Source: CAZBKJ01 sp964492495
Lineage (GTDB): Bacteria; Patescibacteriota; Microgenomatia; UBA1400; UBA12028
NCBI GenBank assembly: GCA_964492495.1
Contig: CAZBKJ010000025.1
Location: 1-20,282 of the forward strand
Direction of reading: 5' to 3'
DNA length: 20,282 bases
The notes under the pieces: model-generated
The model's input: only the letters and a program-made list of their open reading frames with translations
Told to the model about the DNA's origin: nothing
Databases searched by the model: none
In this document: positions 5,171 to 12,053 of the stretch, piece by piece
Position numbering within the stretch: the first letter of the stretch is position 1
How the letters are laid out: each line of letters starts with the position of its first letter
Position numbers and translations under genes: made by a program

Positions 5171-6346
5171 ATGGAAATTGAAGAAATTCTCACTCGTGGT
5201 GTGGCACAAGTCTTGCCAGCCAAAGATTCTTTAGCGACGCTGATGAGCAAGAAAAAGATCACTCTGTATCTTGGCATCGATCCCACCGGCAACCAGCTTC
5301 ACCTCGGTCATGCAGTGGTTCTACGAAAACTCAATCAGTTTGCTCAGGCTGGTCATCACGTGATTTTGCTTATTGGCAACGGTACGGTGCGTATCGGAGA
5401 CCCTACAGGTCGAGATAGCTCACGCCCGACACTGCGTGATGATGAGATCAAGAAAAACTTTGAGACCTGGAAAGAACAGGCTAGTAAAGTTCTTGATTTT
5501 GACAAGATTGAGATTCGTTACAACGGAGACTGGTTGGATGCCTTAAGCTACACCGATATGGTCAAGCTCATGGCACAAACCACCGTCCAACAACTCATTG
5601 AACGCGATATGTTTCAAGAACGCTTAAAAAAGAATCTTCCAATTTTCGGACATGAAATCATGTATCCACTCCTCCAGGGCTATGACAGTGTGGCGATGAA
5701 TGTTGATTTGGAGATTGGTGGTACCGACCAAACATTTAACATGATGATGGGAAGACACTTACAAAAAGTCTACAACAATCATGAAAAGTGGGTGCTCACC
5801 ACACCAATCATCAATGGAACTGATGGCAGGAAAATGAGTAAATCTTTTGGCAACTTCGTCAGCATCACAGAAAATCCAACAGACATGTTTGGAAAACTCA
5901 TGTCAATTTCCGATGATCTCATCATTGAATACTTCACACTCCTCACAGAAATACCACTGCGTGAAGTAGAGGAGATGAAAACATCCATGGAAAAGGGAAG
6001 TAATCCAATGGAGTACAAAAAGAAATTAGCGTTCACCATCACCAAAGATTTTCATGGGGAGAAGAAAGCAGAGGAAGCGCAGGAACATTTTGAAAAAACA
6101 GTACAAGAAAAAATTACACCTGAAAATATTCCACTACTCCATAAACAACAAGATGAAATGAATATAGTTGACCTTATTGCGAGTGTTCAACCCCAGGTAA
6201 GTAAGAATGATGCTCGCAGACTGATCGAACAGAATGCTGTTGTCATTGATGGCGAGAAAATTGATGATCCAAAAGCTATTATCAATCTCCTTTCTGAAAA
6301 GATCATGAAGATTGGAAAAAGAAATTACTATAGAATAGTAAAATAA
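5171..6346 (+). CDS. tyrS: Tyrosyl-tRNA synthetase (TyrZ-like, KMSKS type)
   Basis: 391 aa, full length for the family, from the ATG at 5171 with AAGGA seven bases upstream. It charges tRNA-Tyr with tyrosine in the cytoplasm. The class I signatures are visible: LYLGIDPTG then H44-L-G-H47 (HIGH motif), GDPTGRDSSRP, the tyrosine-pocket strand YDSVAMNVDLEIGGTDQ, and K221-M-S-K-S225. A KMSKS rather than KFGKT loop places it with the second TyrRS subgroup (often called TyrZ). The C-terminus, from about residue 325 (NIVDLIASVQPQVSKNDARR, then VVIDGEKIDDP), is an S4-like RNA-binding domain. Nothing is missing. It is the only aminoacyl-tRNA synthetase in the window. Confidence 0.97.
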   Translation: MEIEEILTRGVAQVLPAKDSLATLMSKKKITLYLGIDPTGNQLHLGHAVVLRKLNQFAQAGHHVILLIGNGTVRIGDPTGRDSSRPTLRDDEIKKNFETWKEQASKVLDFDKIEIRYNGDWLDALSYTDMVKLMAQTTVQQLIERDMFQERLKKNLPIFGHEIMYPLLQGYDSVAMNVDLEIGGTDQTFNMMMGRHLQKVYNNHEKWVLTTPIINGTDGRKMSKSFGNFVSITENPTDMFGKLMSISDDLIIEYFTLLTEIPLREVEEMKTSMEKGSNPMEYKKKLAFTITKDFHGEKKAEEAQEHFEKTVQEKITPENIPLLHKQQDEMNIVDLIASVQPQVSKNDARRLIEQNAVVIDGEKIDDPKAIINLLSEKIMKIGKRNYYRIVK

Positions 6347-6350
6347 ATCT

Positions 6351-6455
6351 ATGATGAACAAAAAAGTCCGTCTCGTGTTTCAAATTATTATTGGCTTTGT
6401 GATGGTAGCCTTTGTGTTTGGTGGAGTCATTCAGACACTCTATTTCTTGGTCTAG
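6351..6455 (+). CDS. Possible 34-aa single-pass membrane peptide
   Basis: A short frame, MMNKKVRLVFQIIIGF... ending ...QTLYFLV, has a basic N-terminus and one clear hydrophobic helix. The start is either ATG at 6351 or at 6354. It lies five bases after the tyrS stop, with a TAAAAT box (6339-6344) overlapping that stop and ending six bases before the first ATG. Composition is that of a real membrane peptide, not random sequence. I do not recognise it. It is followed by another membrane protein gene at 6478. Without homologues it remains tentative. Confidence 0.45.
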   Translation: MMNKKVRLVFQIIIGFVMVAFVFGGVIQTLYFLV

Positions 6456-6465
6456 AAGAAAAGTA

Positions 6466-6471
6466 TATACT
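6466..6471 (+). promoter_or_regulatory. -10 box for the gene at 6478 (leaderless)
   Basis: TATACT (5 of 6 to consensus) ends six bases before the ATG at 6478. A weak -35 candidate TTCTTG lies 16 bp upstream (6444-6449). Confidence 0.4.
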
Positions 6472-6477
6472 TTCACT

Positions 6478-6807
6478 ATGGTCAGGCGAGAACAACGTCA
6501 GCTTCCCATCTTCATCGTTTTCACCCTCATTCTTGCGGGTGTCATTGCACTCAATTCAGTTACACAGTCAGCGCAGTCATATATCGTCTCTGCATCACTG
6601 CTTCATCCGGTACGTGAACTTGTCCTCGCTGCTGCGATCTTGAGTTTTACCTGGAGCTACTACAAAAAAAAGCACATCACCACGCTCTCTATACATAAGC
6701 GCCAGAGAATCTATATCCTGACCGGAATCATTCTGGTGCTTCTCATGACGACCATCATCTTTATCCATGCTGTTGAGACCAACTTCTACGCTGGCTACGT
6801 TGGATAA
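6478..6807 (+). CDS. Small integral membrane protein with three transmembrane segments
   Basis: 109 aa from the ATG at 6478, preferred over an in-frame upstream start at 6412 because that region codes for the 34-aa peptide in another frame and contains the -10 box. Three hydrophobic segments are visible: LPIFIVFTLILAGVIALNSV, LLHPVRELVLAAAILSFTW and IYILTGIILVLLMTTIIFIH. They are separated by a polar loop and a basic loop (YYKKKHITTLSIHKRQR). The N-terminal MVRREQRQ is basic and likely cytoplasmic. No family recognised, no charged pore-like or catalytic residues stand out. It precedes recG, which has its own promoter. Confidence 0.6.
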   Translation: MVRREQRQLPIFIVFTLILAGVIALNSVTQSAQSYIVSASLLHPVRELVLAAAILSFTWSYYKKKHITTLSIHKRQRIYILTGIILVLLMTTIIFIHAVETNFYAGYVG

Positions 6808-6808
6808 A

Positions 6809-6837
6809 TTGGCAACACTTCGATTCCACTGTACACT
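6809..6837 (+). promoter_or_regulatory. Promoter for recG (leaderless)
   Basis: TTGGCA (6809-6814), exactly 17 bp, TACACT (6832-6837). The recG ATG at 6846 starts eight bases after the -10 box, so initiation is predicted two or three bases before it. The -35 begins two bases after the stop of the preceding gene. Confidence 0.6.
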
Positions 6838-6845
6838 AGCAAAAT

Positions 6846-8810
6846 ATGTTGCTCACCCTTGATCATTCTGTTCTCTCACTCCCTGGTGTCGGCGCTGCAC
6901 GAGCAGAGCAACTCGAGGCGCTCGGCATCACAACCATCCGTGATCTTTTGTATGATGCGCCATTTCGCTATGAAACAATTGAACGGGAAGTGAAGATCAA
7001 CGGTTTGTTAGACGGACATACCGTGTGTATTCATGCAGAAGTCGTGAGTAAATTTCCGATCAGGACACAGCGATTCAAAAGTATGTTAAAGGTAAAAGTC
7101 CGCGATGAGACTGGATCGCTTGATATCAATTGGTTTAACAATTCTTTTGTCTTAAGTTCCTTACAGGTAGGAGAAAAATACTACTTCACCGGAAAAATTA
7201 GTGTATTTAAGGGACATCCTGCTCTCACCAATCCTACATTTGAAAAAAATATCCCAGAGTTTGGCACGCTTGTTCCTGTCTATCATGAATCGTCTGACAT
7301 CAATTCAAGATACCTTCGAAAACTCATCCGCTTTGCGGTGGAGAACACGGATCTTCACGAAATTGAAGAAATGATTCCAGTCTACACTCGCCATGAGCTC
7401 ATCAATCTCAAGACCGCACTAGAAATCCTCCATCAGATTCCAAAAAAAGAAGGGTCACAGACGGGAAACGATGATCTTCCACTCGCCAAAAAAAGACTCG
7501 CATTTGATGAACTCTTTTTCCTCATCAAATCTGTCATGGAACAAAAAAAACTTCATCAGACGAGCGTTTCTCTCATCAAACTGAAAACCACCAATGACGA
7601 TATCAAGGAGTTTTTCTCTTTGCTTCCATACGAACCCACCCCATCCCAAAAAGAAGCAGTGCACGCAATCTCACTTGATCTCGTACAGCCACATCCAATG
7701 CATAGACTGATCCAGGGGGAAGTTGGGTCAGGCAAAACCACAGTCGCTGCGTTCGCTCTCTGGGTGGCTGCCCTGCAACAGCAAAAAAGTATATTGGTGT
7801 GTCCCACCAATATTTTAGCCTCCCAACACTTTCAAACCCTGACTACTCTTTTTAAGGGAAGTGACCATCCTCCCAGTGTGGGCTTGTATACCGGGAAAGA
7901 AAAAGGAACAGATGCGGATATCCTTGTCGGAACCCATGCATTGTTTAATCTCAAGGGAATCAAACCAGCAATTGTCATCATCGATGAAGAACATCGCTTT
8001 GGGGTAGCTCAGCGGGAAACATTTTTCAAACTCAAAAAAAAGCCTCACTTTCTTTCCATGACGGCAACGCCAATCCCACGCACCGTTGCACTTACAGCCC
8101 TTGCTGATCGTGACGTCTCATACATCACGCCTCACAAAGACAATAGCAATATAAAAACTTGGGTGGTTCCAAAGGCAAAACGTCCATCTTCCTATACATG
8201 GATCAAACAAACGCTCCAAGGCACAGGCGGACAAGCACTCATTGTGTGTCCGTTTATCGAAGAATCCATTATCGACACACTCTCAAGTGTGAAATCCGCA
8301 AAGAAAGAATTCCTTTCTCTACAAAAGATCTTTACAGGGTTCAAGCTTGATCTTCTTCATGGCAAGTTGAAAGGTGAGGAGAAAGAGAAGCTTTTTTCCA
8401 AAATGATGGCAGGAAAGACTGATATCTTGGTTACAACTCCAGTGGTGGAAGTTGGGGTTGATATCCCCAAGGCAAATATCGTCATCATCGAAGGGGCAGA
8501 GCGCTATGGTCTTGCACAGTTGCATCAACTCCGAGGTCGCGTCGGAAGACGAGGACAGGAAGCTTTTGCACTCCTTTTTACCACCGATTCTTCAAGAGAA
8601 CAGGATGATCCGGAGACTTCTTCCAAACGTCTGCAGTTTTTTGCGGGCAACTACGATGGAAACTCACTGGCTGAATATGATCTCAAACACCGCGGGTCAG
8701 GTGAACTCCTGGGGATGCGTCAGCATGGCTTTGATGCGCTACGGTTTGCAAGCTGGTCGGACATTAAACTCATCGAAACTTGCAAGAAAGAACTTTCATC
8801 GTTAGGATAG
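6846..8810 (+). CDS. recG: ATP-dependent DNA helicase RecG
   Basis: 654 aa, slightly short of the 680-700 usual in well-studied bacteria but with all regions present. RecG remodels stalled replication forks and branch-migrates junctions. The N-terminal part (LPGVGAARAEQLEALGI, a helix-hairpin-helix-like start) leads to the wedge/OB domain, around residues 60-150 (FKSMLKVKVRDETGSLDINW). The helicase core follows: PTPSQKEAVHAI, Walker A GEVGSGKT near residue 291, DEEH near 379, SMTATPIPRT, and the second RecA lobe with TTPVVEVGVDIPKA and QLHQLRGRVGRR near 560. The C-terminal TRG region (HRGSGELLGMRQHG) is present. It is followed after 19 bases by a gene with a strong Shine-Dalgarno, suggesting an operon of recG with the two small paralogues. 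Confidence 0.97.
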   Translation: MLLTLDHSVLSLPGVGAARAEQLEALGITTIRDLLYDAPFRYETIEREVKINGLLDGHTVCIHAEVVSKFPIRTQRFKSMLKVKVRDETGSLDINWFNNSFVLSSLQVGEKYYFTGKISVFKGHPALTNPTFEKNIPEFGTLVPVYHESSDINSRYLRKLIRFAVENTDLHEIEEMIPVYTRHELINLKTALEILHQIPKKEGSQTGNDDLPLAKKRLAFDELFFLIKSVMEQKKLHQTSVSLIKLKTTNDDIKEFFSLLPYEPTPSQKEAVHAISLDLVQPHPMHRLIQGEVGSGKTTVAAFALWVAALQQQKSILVCPTNILASQHFQTLTTLFKGSDHPPSVGLYTGKEKGTDADILVGTHALFNLKGIKPAIVIIDEEHRFGVAQRETFFKLKKKPHFLSMTATPIPRTVALTALADRDVSYITPHKDNSNIKTWVVPKAKRPSSYTWIKQTLQGTGGQALIVCPFIEESIIDTLSSVKSAKKEFLSLQKIFTGFKLDLLHGKLKGEEKEKLFSKMMAGKTDILVTTPVVEVGVDIPKANIVIIEGAERYGLAQLHQLRGRVGRRGQEAFALLFTTDSSREQDDPETSSKRLQFFAGNYDGNSLAEYDLKHRGSGELLGMRQHGFDALRFASWSDIKLIETCKKELSSLG

Positions 8811-8829
8811 CAAAAAAGGAGGATGTGGT

Positions 8830-9219
8830 ATGTCTGAAGTTCTTCGTGTAAAAAATTTGCTGGATCTTGCCGAAAAAAATAAAATTCACTTGATCGCCGA
8901 AAAGAAAGTAAATGATTTTTTTATTGTCGTAACAAATCTGACAACAGCTCTCGATTTTTTGGAAAAATATGTTTCACTGGAATGTAAGAATCCAGTATTC
9001 ATACAGACACTTGTCAGTGAACTCCTCAAGTATTATGGAGGTTCAAAAGTCGATATTCAAATGAAAGACACACATACTTTTACATATGAGTCTGAACTTA
9101 GGTATAGCATTGGAGCAGTTGAGGTCATACTCATACGGGCATTAGCAGAAACTAGAGCAATGTGGAATCATCCTCAGGCAGTCATCATTACTCCCCAAGT
9201 ACAAAATCCACAATACTAG
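8830..9219 (+). CDS. Unrecognised small protein, paralogue 1 of a tandem pair
   Basis: 129 aa from the ATG at 8830, preceded by AAGGAGG about eight bases upstream, the strongest Shine-Dalgarno in the window. It is predicted to be soluble and mainly helical. It aligns along its whole length with the next gene. Shared landmarks are an N-terminal L-L-D-L-A-E-K-N-K-I-x-L helix, a central E-C-K-N-P motif (residues 51-55), K-D-T-H-T-F near 80, and G-A-V-E-V-I-L-I-R-A-L near the end. The C-terminal tail (HPQAVIITPQVQNPQY) is unique to it. I recognise no family and no catalytic pattern. The position directly after recG suggests cotranscription, not necessarily shared function. Confidence 0.65.
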   Translation: MSEVLRVKNLLDLAEKNKIHLIAEKKVNDFFIVVTNLTTALDFLEKYVSLECKNPVFIQTLVSELLKYYGGSKVDIQMKDTHTFTYESELRYSIGAVEVILIRALAETRAMWNHPQAVIITPQVQNPQY

Positions 9220-9230
9220 AGAATCTTATT

Positions 9231-9650
9231 ATGCCAGAACATTTTAGACTCATGGATCTTGTACAAATCGCGCAAGAGAAACAAATTCCATTGAAAGTTC
9301 CACCAGAACGCCCAGAACGATTAAAAGATTCGATCGATACACTTCGAGAAGTTTTCTATGCAATCACCTTGTTTATTGATGCTGATTTTTGTAATCCAGA
9401 AACCTTGATTTCTTTTATTGAAGAAATTGTCAGGCAATTGGAGAAACCTTCTATACCAGTACAAAAAACAAAAAAACATAGTTTCAACCCACCCCATGAA
9501 GCAGGGTTTCAATGTGGAGCGCTTACGGTTATTTTGAAGTACGCCAAGACAGACCCGCGACGCATTCGGTTTTCAGAAGATGCTCTTCGCTCAATCCGCA
9601 TTGCAGATTCAGTTGTTTCTAGAGACATCATTGAGACGGAAATGGTGTAG
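9231..9650 (+). CDS. Unrecognised small protein, paralogue 2 of a tandem pair
   Basis: 139 aa from the ATG at 9231, twelve bases after the previous gene; the open frame reaches back to 9162 but that would overlap paralogue 1 by 58 bases. Matching landmarks are RLMDLVQIAQEKQIPL, then D-F-C-N-P, K-K-H-S-F, and G-A-L-T-V-I-L-K-Y-A-K-T-D-P-R-R. Between the first two blocks the sequence has diverged (PPERPERLKDSIDTLRE). The conserved Cys-Asn-Pro and His in both copies suggest a structural or functional site, but I cannot name it. No Shine-Dalgarno is seen, so translation may depend on coupling to paralogue 1. Confidence 0.65.
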   Translation: MPEHFRLMDLVQIAQEKQIPLKVPPERPERLKDSIDTLREVFYAITLFIDADFCNPETLISFIEEIVRQLEKPSIPVQKTKKHSFNPPHEAGFQCGALTVILKYAKTDPRRIRFSEDALRSIRIADSVVSRDIIETEMV

Positions 9651-9779
9651 TCTTTCTTCTCTTCCTCTTGCAAAGGCCAATATCTCGTGATACAAACACT
9701 AGTTGTTCCAAGAGAGCGTTTTTGGGGTTCTTTGAGTTGGCTTCGCGAAGACAATCAGGCCACTACCTAAAACTTCTCA

Positions 9780-9809
9780 TTGAAACTGTAAAACAATAAA
9801 AGGTACACT
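9780..9809 (+). promoter_or_regulatory. Promoter for rpmF
   Basis: TTGAAA (9780-9785), 18 bp, TACACT (9804-9809). Initiation near 9816 leaves a leader of about 75 nt, one of the few long leaders in the window. The stretch 9651-9779 before it shows no gene, only a CTTCGCGAAG palindrome at 9741-9750. Confidence 0.5.
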
Positions 9810-9828
9810 GAGCAAAGAAGACCAAGAA

Positions 9829-9847
9829 ATGAAGGTTTCGCCTTCAT
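9829..9847 (+). promoter_or_regulatory. Hairpin in the rpmF leader
   Basis: ATGAAGG (9829-9835), loop TTTCG, CCTTCAT (9841-9847) form a perfect 7 bp stem in the predicted leader. No T run follows, so it is not a terminator. It could be an autoregulatory site for the ribosomal protein or a stability element. Confidence 0.35.
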
Positions 9848-9890
9848 GACAAAGACGTCACACAGTTTGTTATCTACTTAAGGAGTTCGT

Positions 9891-10040
9891 ATGGGTCCAC
9901 TAACAAAACGCCGACACAGCACACATCGCCAAGGTCGAAGACAAGCAGGGCAACCAAAGCTCGCTCTCGTCATGAAAGCAGTCCTTGGATATGTAGGCAA
10001 GAGAGCACGTAAAGCAAAGAAAAACCAAACAAAGGAGTAG
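9891..10040 (+). CDS. rpmF: Large ribosomal subunit protein bL32
   Basis: 49 aa from the ATG at 9891, with AAGGAG five bases upstream. The N-terminus MGPLTKRRHSTHRQGRRQAG has the Pro-x-x-x-R-R-x-S-x-x-R-x-x-x-R-R arrangement of bL32, which threads a basic tail into the 50S subunit. The C-terminus is Lys/Arg-rich (GKRARKAKKNQTKE). The usual H-W-K-L block after the basic tail is altered to Q-P-K-L. The short length and lack of a zinc-binding CxxC pair are compatible with the zinc-free form. Position supports the call: in many bacteria rpmF lies upstream of acpP and rnc, as here. Its stop codon runs straight into a GACTAGT/GATTAGT repeat. Confidence 0.75.
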   Translation: MGPLTKRRHSTHRQGRRQAGQPKLALVMKAVLGYVGKRARKAKKNQTKE

Positions 10041-10135
10041 ACTAGTCTGAGAATGGTTTGACTAGTAAGATTAGTCTAGGTAGCAAAGTTGTTATTTCCA
10101 CTAATCATTACTAATCGTACTAATCCTACTAATCA
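10038..10135 (+). repeat. Degenerate GATTAGT/ACTAATC repeat array after rpmF
   Basis: The array starts at the rpmF stop codon. The first part holds ACTAGTC (10041-10047) and GACTAGTAAGATTAGT (10060-10075). The second holds four head-to-tail ACTAATC units spaced nine bases apart (10100-10135). The two parts are in opposite orientation and can fold back. The same motifs fill 14543-14624. Confidence 0.7.
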
Positions 10136-10145
10136 ATAAGTTTTC

Positions 10146-10508
10146 GTGAAAACCTCCCAAGATCCCCGTCACCAGAACCGAATCGCCCTCGTCAAACAGC
10201 TGTACACGTATGATTTCCAGAAAACCCCTGAAAAAGAGATCGAAGATATCATCACAAAACTTGAGGAAATTGACACATTGATTGCATCTGTAGCCACTGA
10301 TCACCCATTAAGTGAGATCAATAAAGTCGACCTTGCAATCCTACGCCTTGGAGTGTTTGAATTGATGGAAGGAAAAGTTAAGCCAGAAATCATCTTTGAT
10401 GAAGCAATTGAGACCGCAAAAGAATTCGGGGCAGAGCATTCACCAAAATTTATCAATGCGGTTCTGAGCACCATAGCGAAAAAAAGAACAGATGAAACCA
10501 CAAAGTAA
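10146..10508 (+). CDS. nusB: Transcription antitermination factor NusB
   Basis: 120 aa from a GTG at 10146, short of the usual 130-150 mainly at the termini. NusB binds boxA RNA with NusE (S10) and supports antitermination and rRNA maturation. The N-terminal helix H-Q-N-R-I-A-L-V-K-Q-L-Y-T-Y-D-F matches the family's R-x-x-A-x-x-x-L-Y-x-x-D-F. The C-terminal signature is clear: VDLAILRLGVFELM, then PEIIFDEAIETAKEFG and SPKFINAVLSTIAKK. The start has no Shine-Dalgarno and follows a repeat array; no better upstream start exists. The 3' end overlaps the next gene by 17 bases, so the two are cotranscribed. Confidence 0.93.
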   Translation: MKTSQDPRHQNRIALVKQLYTYDFQKTPEKEIEDIITKLEEIDTLIASVATDHPLSEINKVDLAILRLGVFELMEGKVKPEIIFDEAIETAKEFGAEHSPKFINAVLSTIAKKRTDETTK

Positions 10509-10770
10509 AAAGCCACTACTCGCAAGACCTCAGCCAGTCAGCCCGCTGTTTGCTCGCATGCAGAGTGTCTTGTCAGATATCACCGGAATTGATCCAGAAG
10601 ATATTGGAACAGGGATGGAGTTTGATGAACTCTCAATGAGTCCAGTAGAACTAGCCGAGTTTTTTGCCACCGTCCAAAGCGAACACGGATACAAGATAAC
10701 TCGAGATGATCTAGAAGATTATCCAACCATTGGAGAGCTTGCCCTCCACATTGAAGATGAATTGGAATAA
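10492..10770 (+). CDS. Acyl-carrier-protein-like protein with a non-standard DSL motif
   Basis: 92 aa from the ATG at 10492 within the end of nusB. Residues 18-90 follow the acyl carrier protein layout: F-A-R-M-Q-S-V-L-S-D-I-T-G-I-D-P-E-D-I, then the acceptor region M-E-F-D-E-L-S48-M-S-P-V-E-L, and the last helices. Aligned on V-E-L, Ser48 falls where the phosphopantetheine-bearing serine should be, but the surrounding D-S-L is L-S-M. The 17-residue N-terminal extension is basic and proline-rich. Location between nusB and rnc fits acpP, which often precedes rnc. No fatty-acid synthesis gene is in the window. Whether it is still modified is open. It might instead be a carrier-fold scaffold protein. 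Confidence 0.7.
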   Translation: MKPQSKKPLLARPQPVSPLFARMQSVLSDITGIDPEDIGTGMEFDELSMSPVELAEFFATVQSEHGYKITRDDLEDYPTIGELALHIEDELE

Positions 10771-10779
10771 AGGAAAGAA

Positions 10780-11436
10780 ATGCTCCCTCAATTTCACGAT
10801 CCCTCTTTGTTTCAGACCGCACTTACACACCGCTCATCCTTAAATGAGTCAACGGTGAAGATATCCAATGAACGATTGGAGTTCTTAGGTGATGCGGTGC
10901 TCGAACTTGCAACGACTGTCTATCTCTACAACCGTTTTCCAGAAGAAAATGAAGGTGTACTCTCTAGCTACCGATCTTCCTTAGTCAAAACCACAACCTT
11001 AGCAGGTGTCGCCAAAACGATCGGTCTTGATGCGCAGATTCGTATGAGTAAAGGTGAAGAGCATGGAGGAGGGAGAGCCAATCAAAGTCTTCTTGCCGAT
11101 ACCTTTGAAGCTGTATTAGGTGCGATGTACCTTGATCAAGGATACGATGTGTGCGTCACGTTTCTTGAGGAAAATCTCTTTCCTCTCTTTGATGAGATTT
11201 TAGAGCAGCAGTCATACAAAGACTACAAAAGTACCCTCCAAGAAATGGTGCAGTCCAAAGGGAAAAGCACACCAGTCTATACGACGGTCGGTGAAGAGGG
11301 TCCAGACCATCTCAAGACCTTTACAGTGGAAGTAAGCGTTGATGGTGAACCCTTAGCTACTGGGCAGGGAAAGAGCAAACAGGACGCCTCCCAGGTGGCA
11401 GCGAAGTCTGCTCTTGAGAAAATGAATAAACTTTGA
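10780..11436 (+). CDS. rnc: Ribonuclease III
   Basis: 218 aa, normal length, from the ATG at 10780 with AAAGGAAAG just upstream (overlapping the previous stop). It cleaves double-stranded RNA, mainly in rRNA precursor processing. The catalytic signature N-E-R-L-E34-F-L-G-D38-A-V-L-E is intact, and the second metal-binding pair lies in L-L-A-D107-T-F-E110-A-V-L-G-A. A double-stranded RNA binding domain fills residues about 150-218 (DYKSTLQEMVQSKGK, ending QDASQVAAKSALEKM). All residues needed for activity are present. Nine bases separate it from the acyl-carrier-like gene, so it belongs to the same operon. The promoter for rpsP lies inside its last codons. Confidence 0.97.
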   Translation: MLPQFHDPSLFQTALTHRSSLNESTVKISNERLEFLGDAVLELATTVYLYNRFPEENEGVLSSYRSSLVKTTTLAGVAKTIGLDAQIRMSKGEEHGGGRANQSLLADTFEAVLGAMYLDQGYDVCVTFLEENLFPLFDEILEQQSYKDYKSTLQEMVQSKGKSTPVYTTVGEEGPDHLKTFTVEVSVDGEPLATGQGKSKQDASQVAAKSALEKMNKL

Positions 11437-11442
11437 TAAAAT
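11414..11442 (+). promoter_or_regulatory. Internal promoter for rpsP (leaderless), inside the end of rnc
   Basis: TTGAGA (11414-11419), exactly 17 bp, TAAAAT (11437-11442). The ATG at 11454 begins 11 bases after the -10, so the transcript would start about four bases before it. The -35 and spacer are within rnc codons. Confidence 0.6.
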
Positions 11443-11453
11443 TGCCCTTCAAT

Positions 11454-11693
11454 ATGGTAAAACTCAAACTTTCACGCACGGGAAAAAGACATCAGCCATC
11501 ATTTCGTATCGTTGCTATCGAAAGCAAAACGAAGCGAGACGGTGAGTACCTGGAAAAAATTGGACACTATAGTCCACTGACCAAAGAGCTTGTCATCGAC
11601 AAAGCACTCTACGATGCCTGGATAGGGAAAGGTGCACAACCAACCCAAACAGTTGCAACGTTGTACCAGAGATCTTTACAAAAGGCATCATGA
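11454..11693 (+). CDS. rpsP: Small ribosomal subunit protein bS16
   Basis: 79 aa from the ATG at 11454; an in-frame TTG at 11433 would start in rnc and overlaps the -10 box. M-V-K-L-K-L-S-R-T-G-K-R-H-Q-P-S-F-R-I-V is the family signature, followed by K-R-D-G-E-Y-L-E-K-I-G-H-Y-S-P-L and W-I-G-K-G-A-Q-P-T-Q-T-V. It binds 16S rRNA early in 30S assembly. The stop codon overlaps the start of khpA (ATGA). In many bacteria rimM, trmD and rplS follow; none is present here. Confidence 0.97.
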   Translation: MVKLKLSRTGKRHQPSFRIVAIESKTKRDGEYLEKIGHYSPLTKELVIDKALYDAWIGKGAQPTQTVATLYQRSLQKAS

Positions 11694-11980
11694 AAAGTCT
11701 TCTCGAATTTATCCTGATTCACTTAGTGAATAATCCTGACGCGGTTTCTGTCGAAGAAATCGAAGAAGGTGACAGTATGGTCTACGTTTTGCACGTAGCT
11801 CCAGATGACATGGGAAGAATTATCGGAAAAAGCGGAAAGATTATCAACTCCATTCGCACCATCGCCAAAGTGAGAGCCGTCAAAGAACAACGACACGTAC
11901 TTATCCGTGTTGGGGAACAAGACGAACCAGTTGCAAGTGCTCCTACCGAAGAAATTGCTTCCAAAGAAGTTACAGAGTAA
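11690..11980 (+). CDS. khpA: KH-domain RNA-binding protein KhpA
   Basis: 96 aa from the ATG at 11690, overlapping the rpsP stop by four bases. The single KH domain has the G-R-I-I-G-K-S-G-K-I-I loop (GxxG), then I-R-T-I-A-K-V-R-A-V and H-V-L-I-R-V. The last 20 residues are an acidic tail (SAPTEEIASKEVTE) beyond the usual family end. KhpA partners with KhpB in some bacteria to bind many RNAs. The rpsP-khpA linkage is typical. It is the last plus-strand gene; pilO converges on it from the other side. Confidence 0.93.
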   Translation: MKSLLEFILIHLVNNPDAVSVEEIEEGDSMVYVLHVAPDDMGRIIGKSGKIINSIRTIAKVRAVKEQRHVLIRVGEQDEPVASAPTEEIASKEVTE

Positions 11981-11993
11981 ATTTTCCTGCTGC

Positions 11994-12053
11994 TCCTGAT
12001 ACCTTGCCCCTGAAACCTGACCTCTGATCCCTTGAACCTTGCCTCTATCTTTA
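11994..12053 (-). repeat. Degenerate CAGGTTTCA/CAAGG repeat after pilO
   Basis: Read on the pilO strand, the repeat begins at the stop codon: TAAAGATAGAGGCAAGG, then CAAGG, CAGGTTTCAG, GGCAAGGTATCAGGA units. The same start (TAAAGATAG, then GAGGCAAGGTTTCAG) follows the pilin stop at 17396. No terminator is apparent in this convergent gap (11981-12050). Confidence 0.6.

Noticed and set aside
10100..10135. ACTAATC units as a possible CRISPR array or origin iterons
   Set aside because: Units are 7-9 bases without unique spacers, so not CRISPR. No DnaA boxes, dnaA/dnaN genes or AT-rich unwinding region accompany them, so an origin is unsupported.
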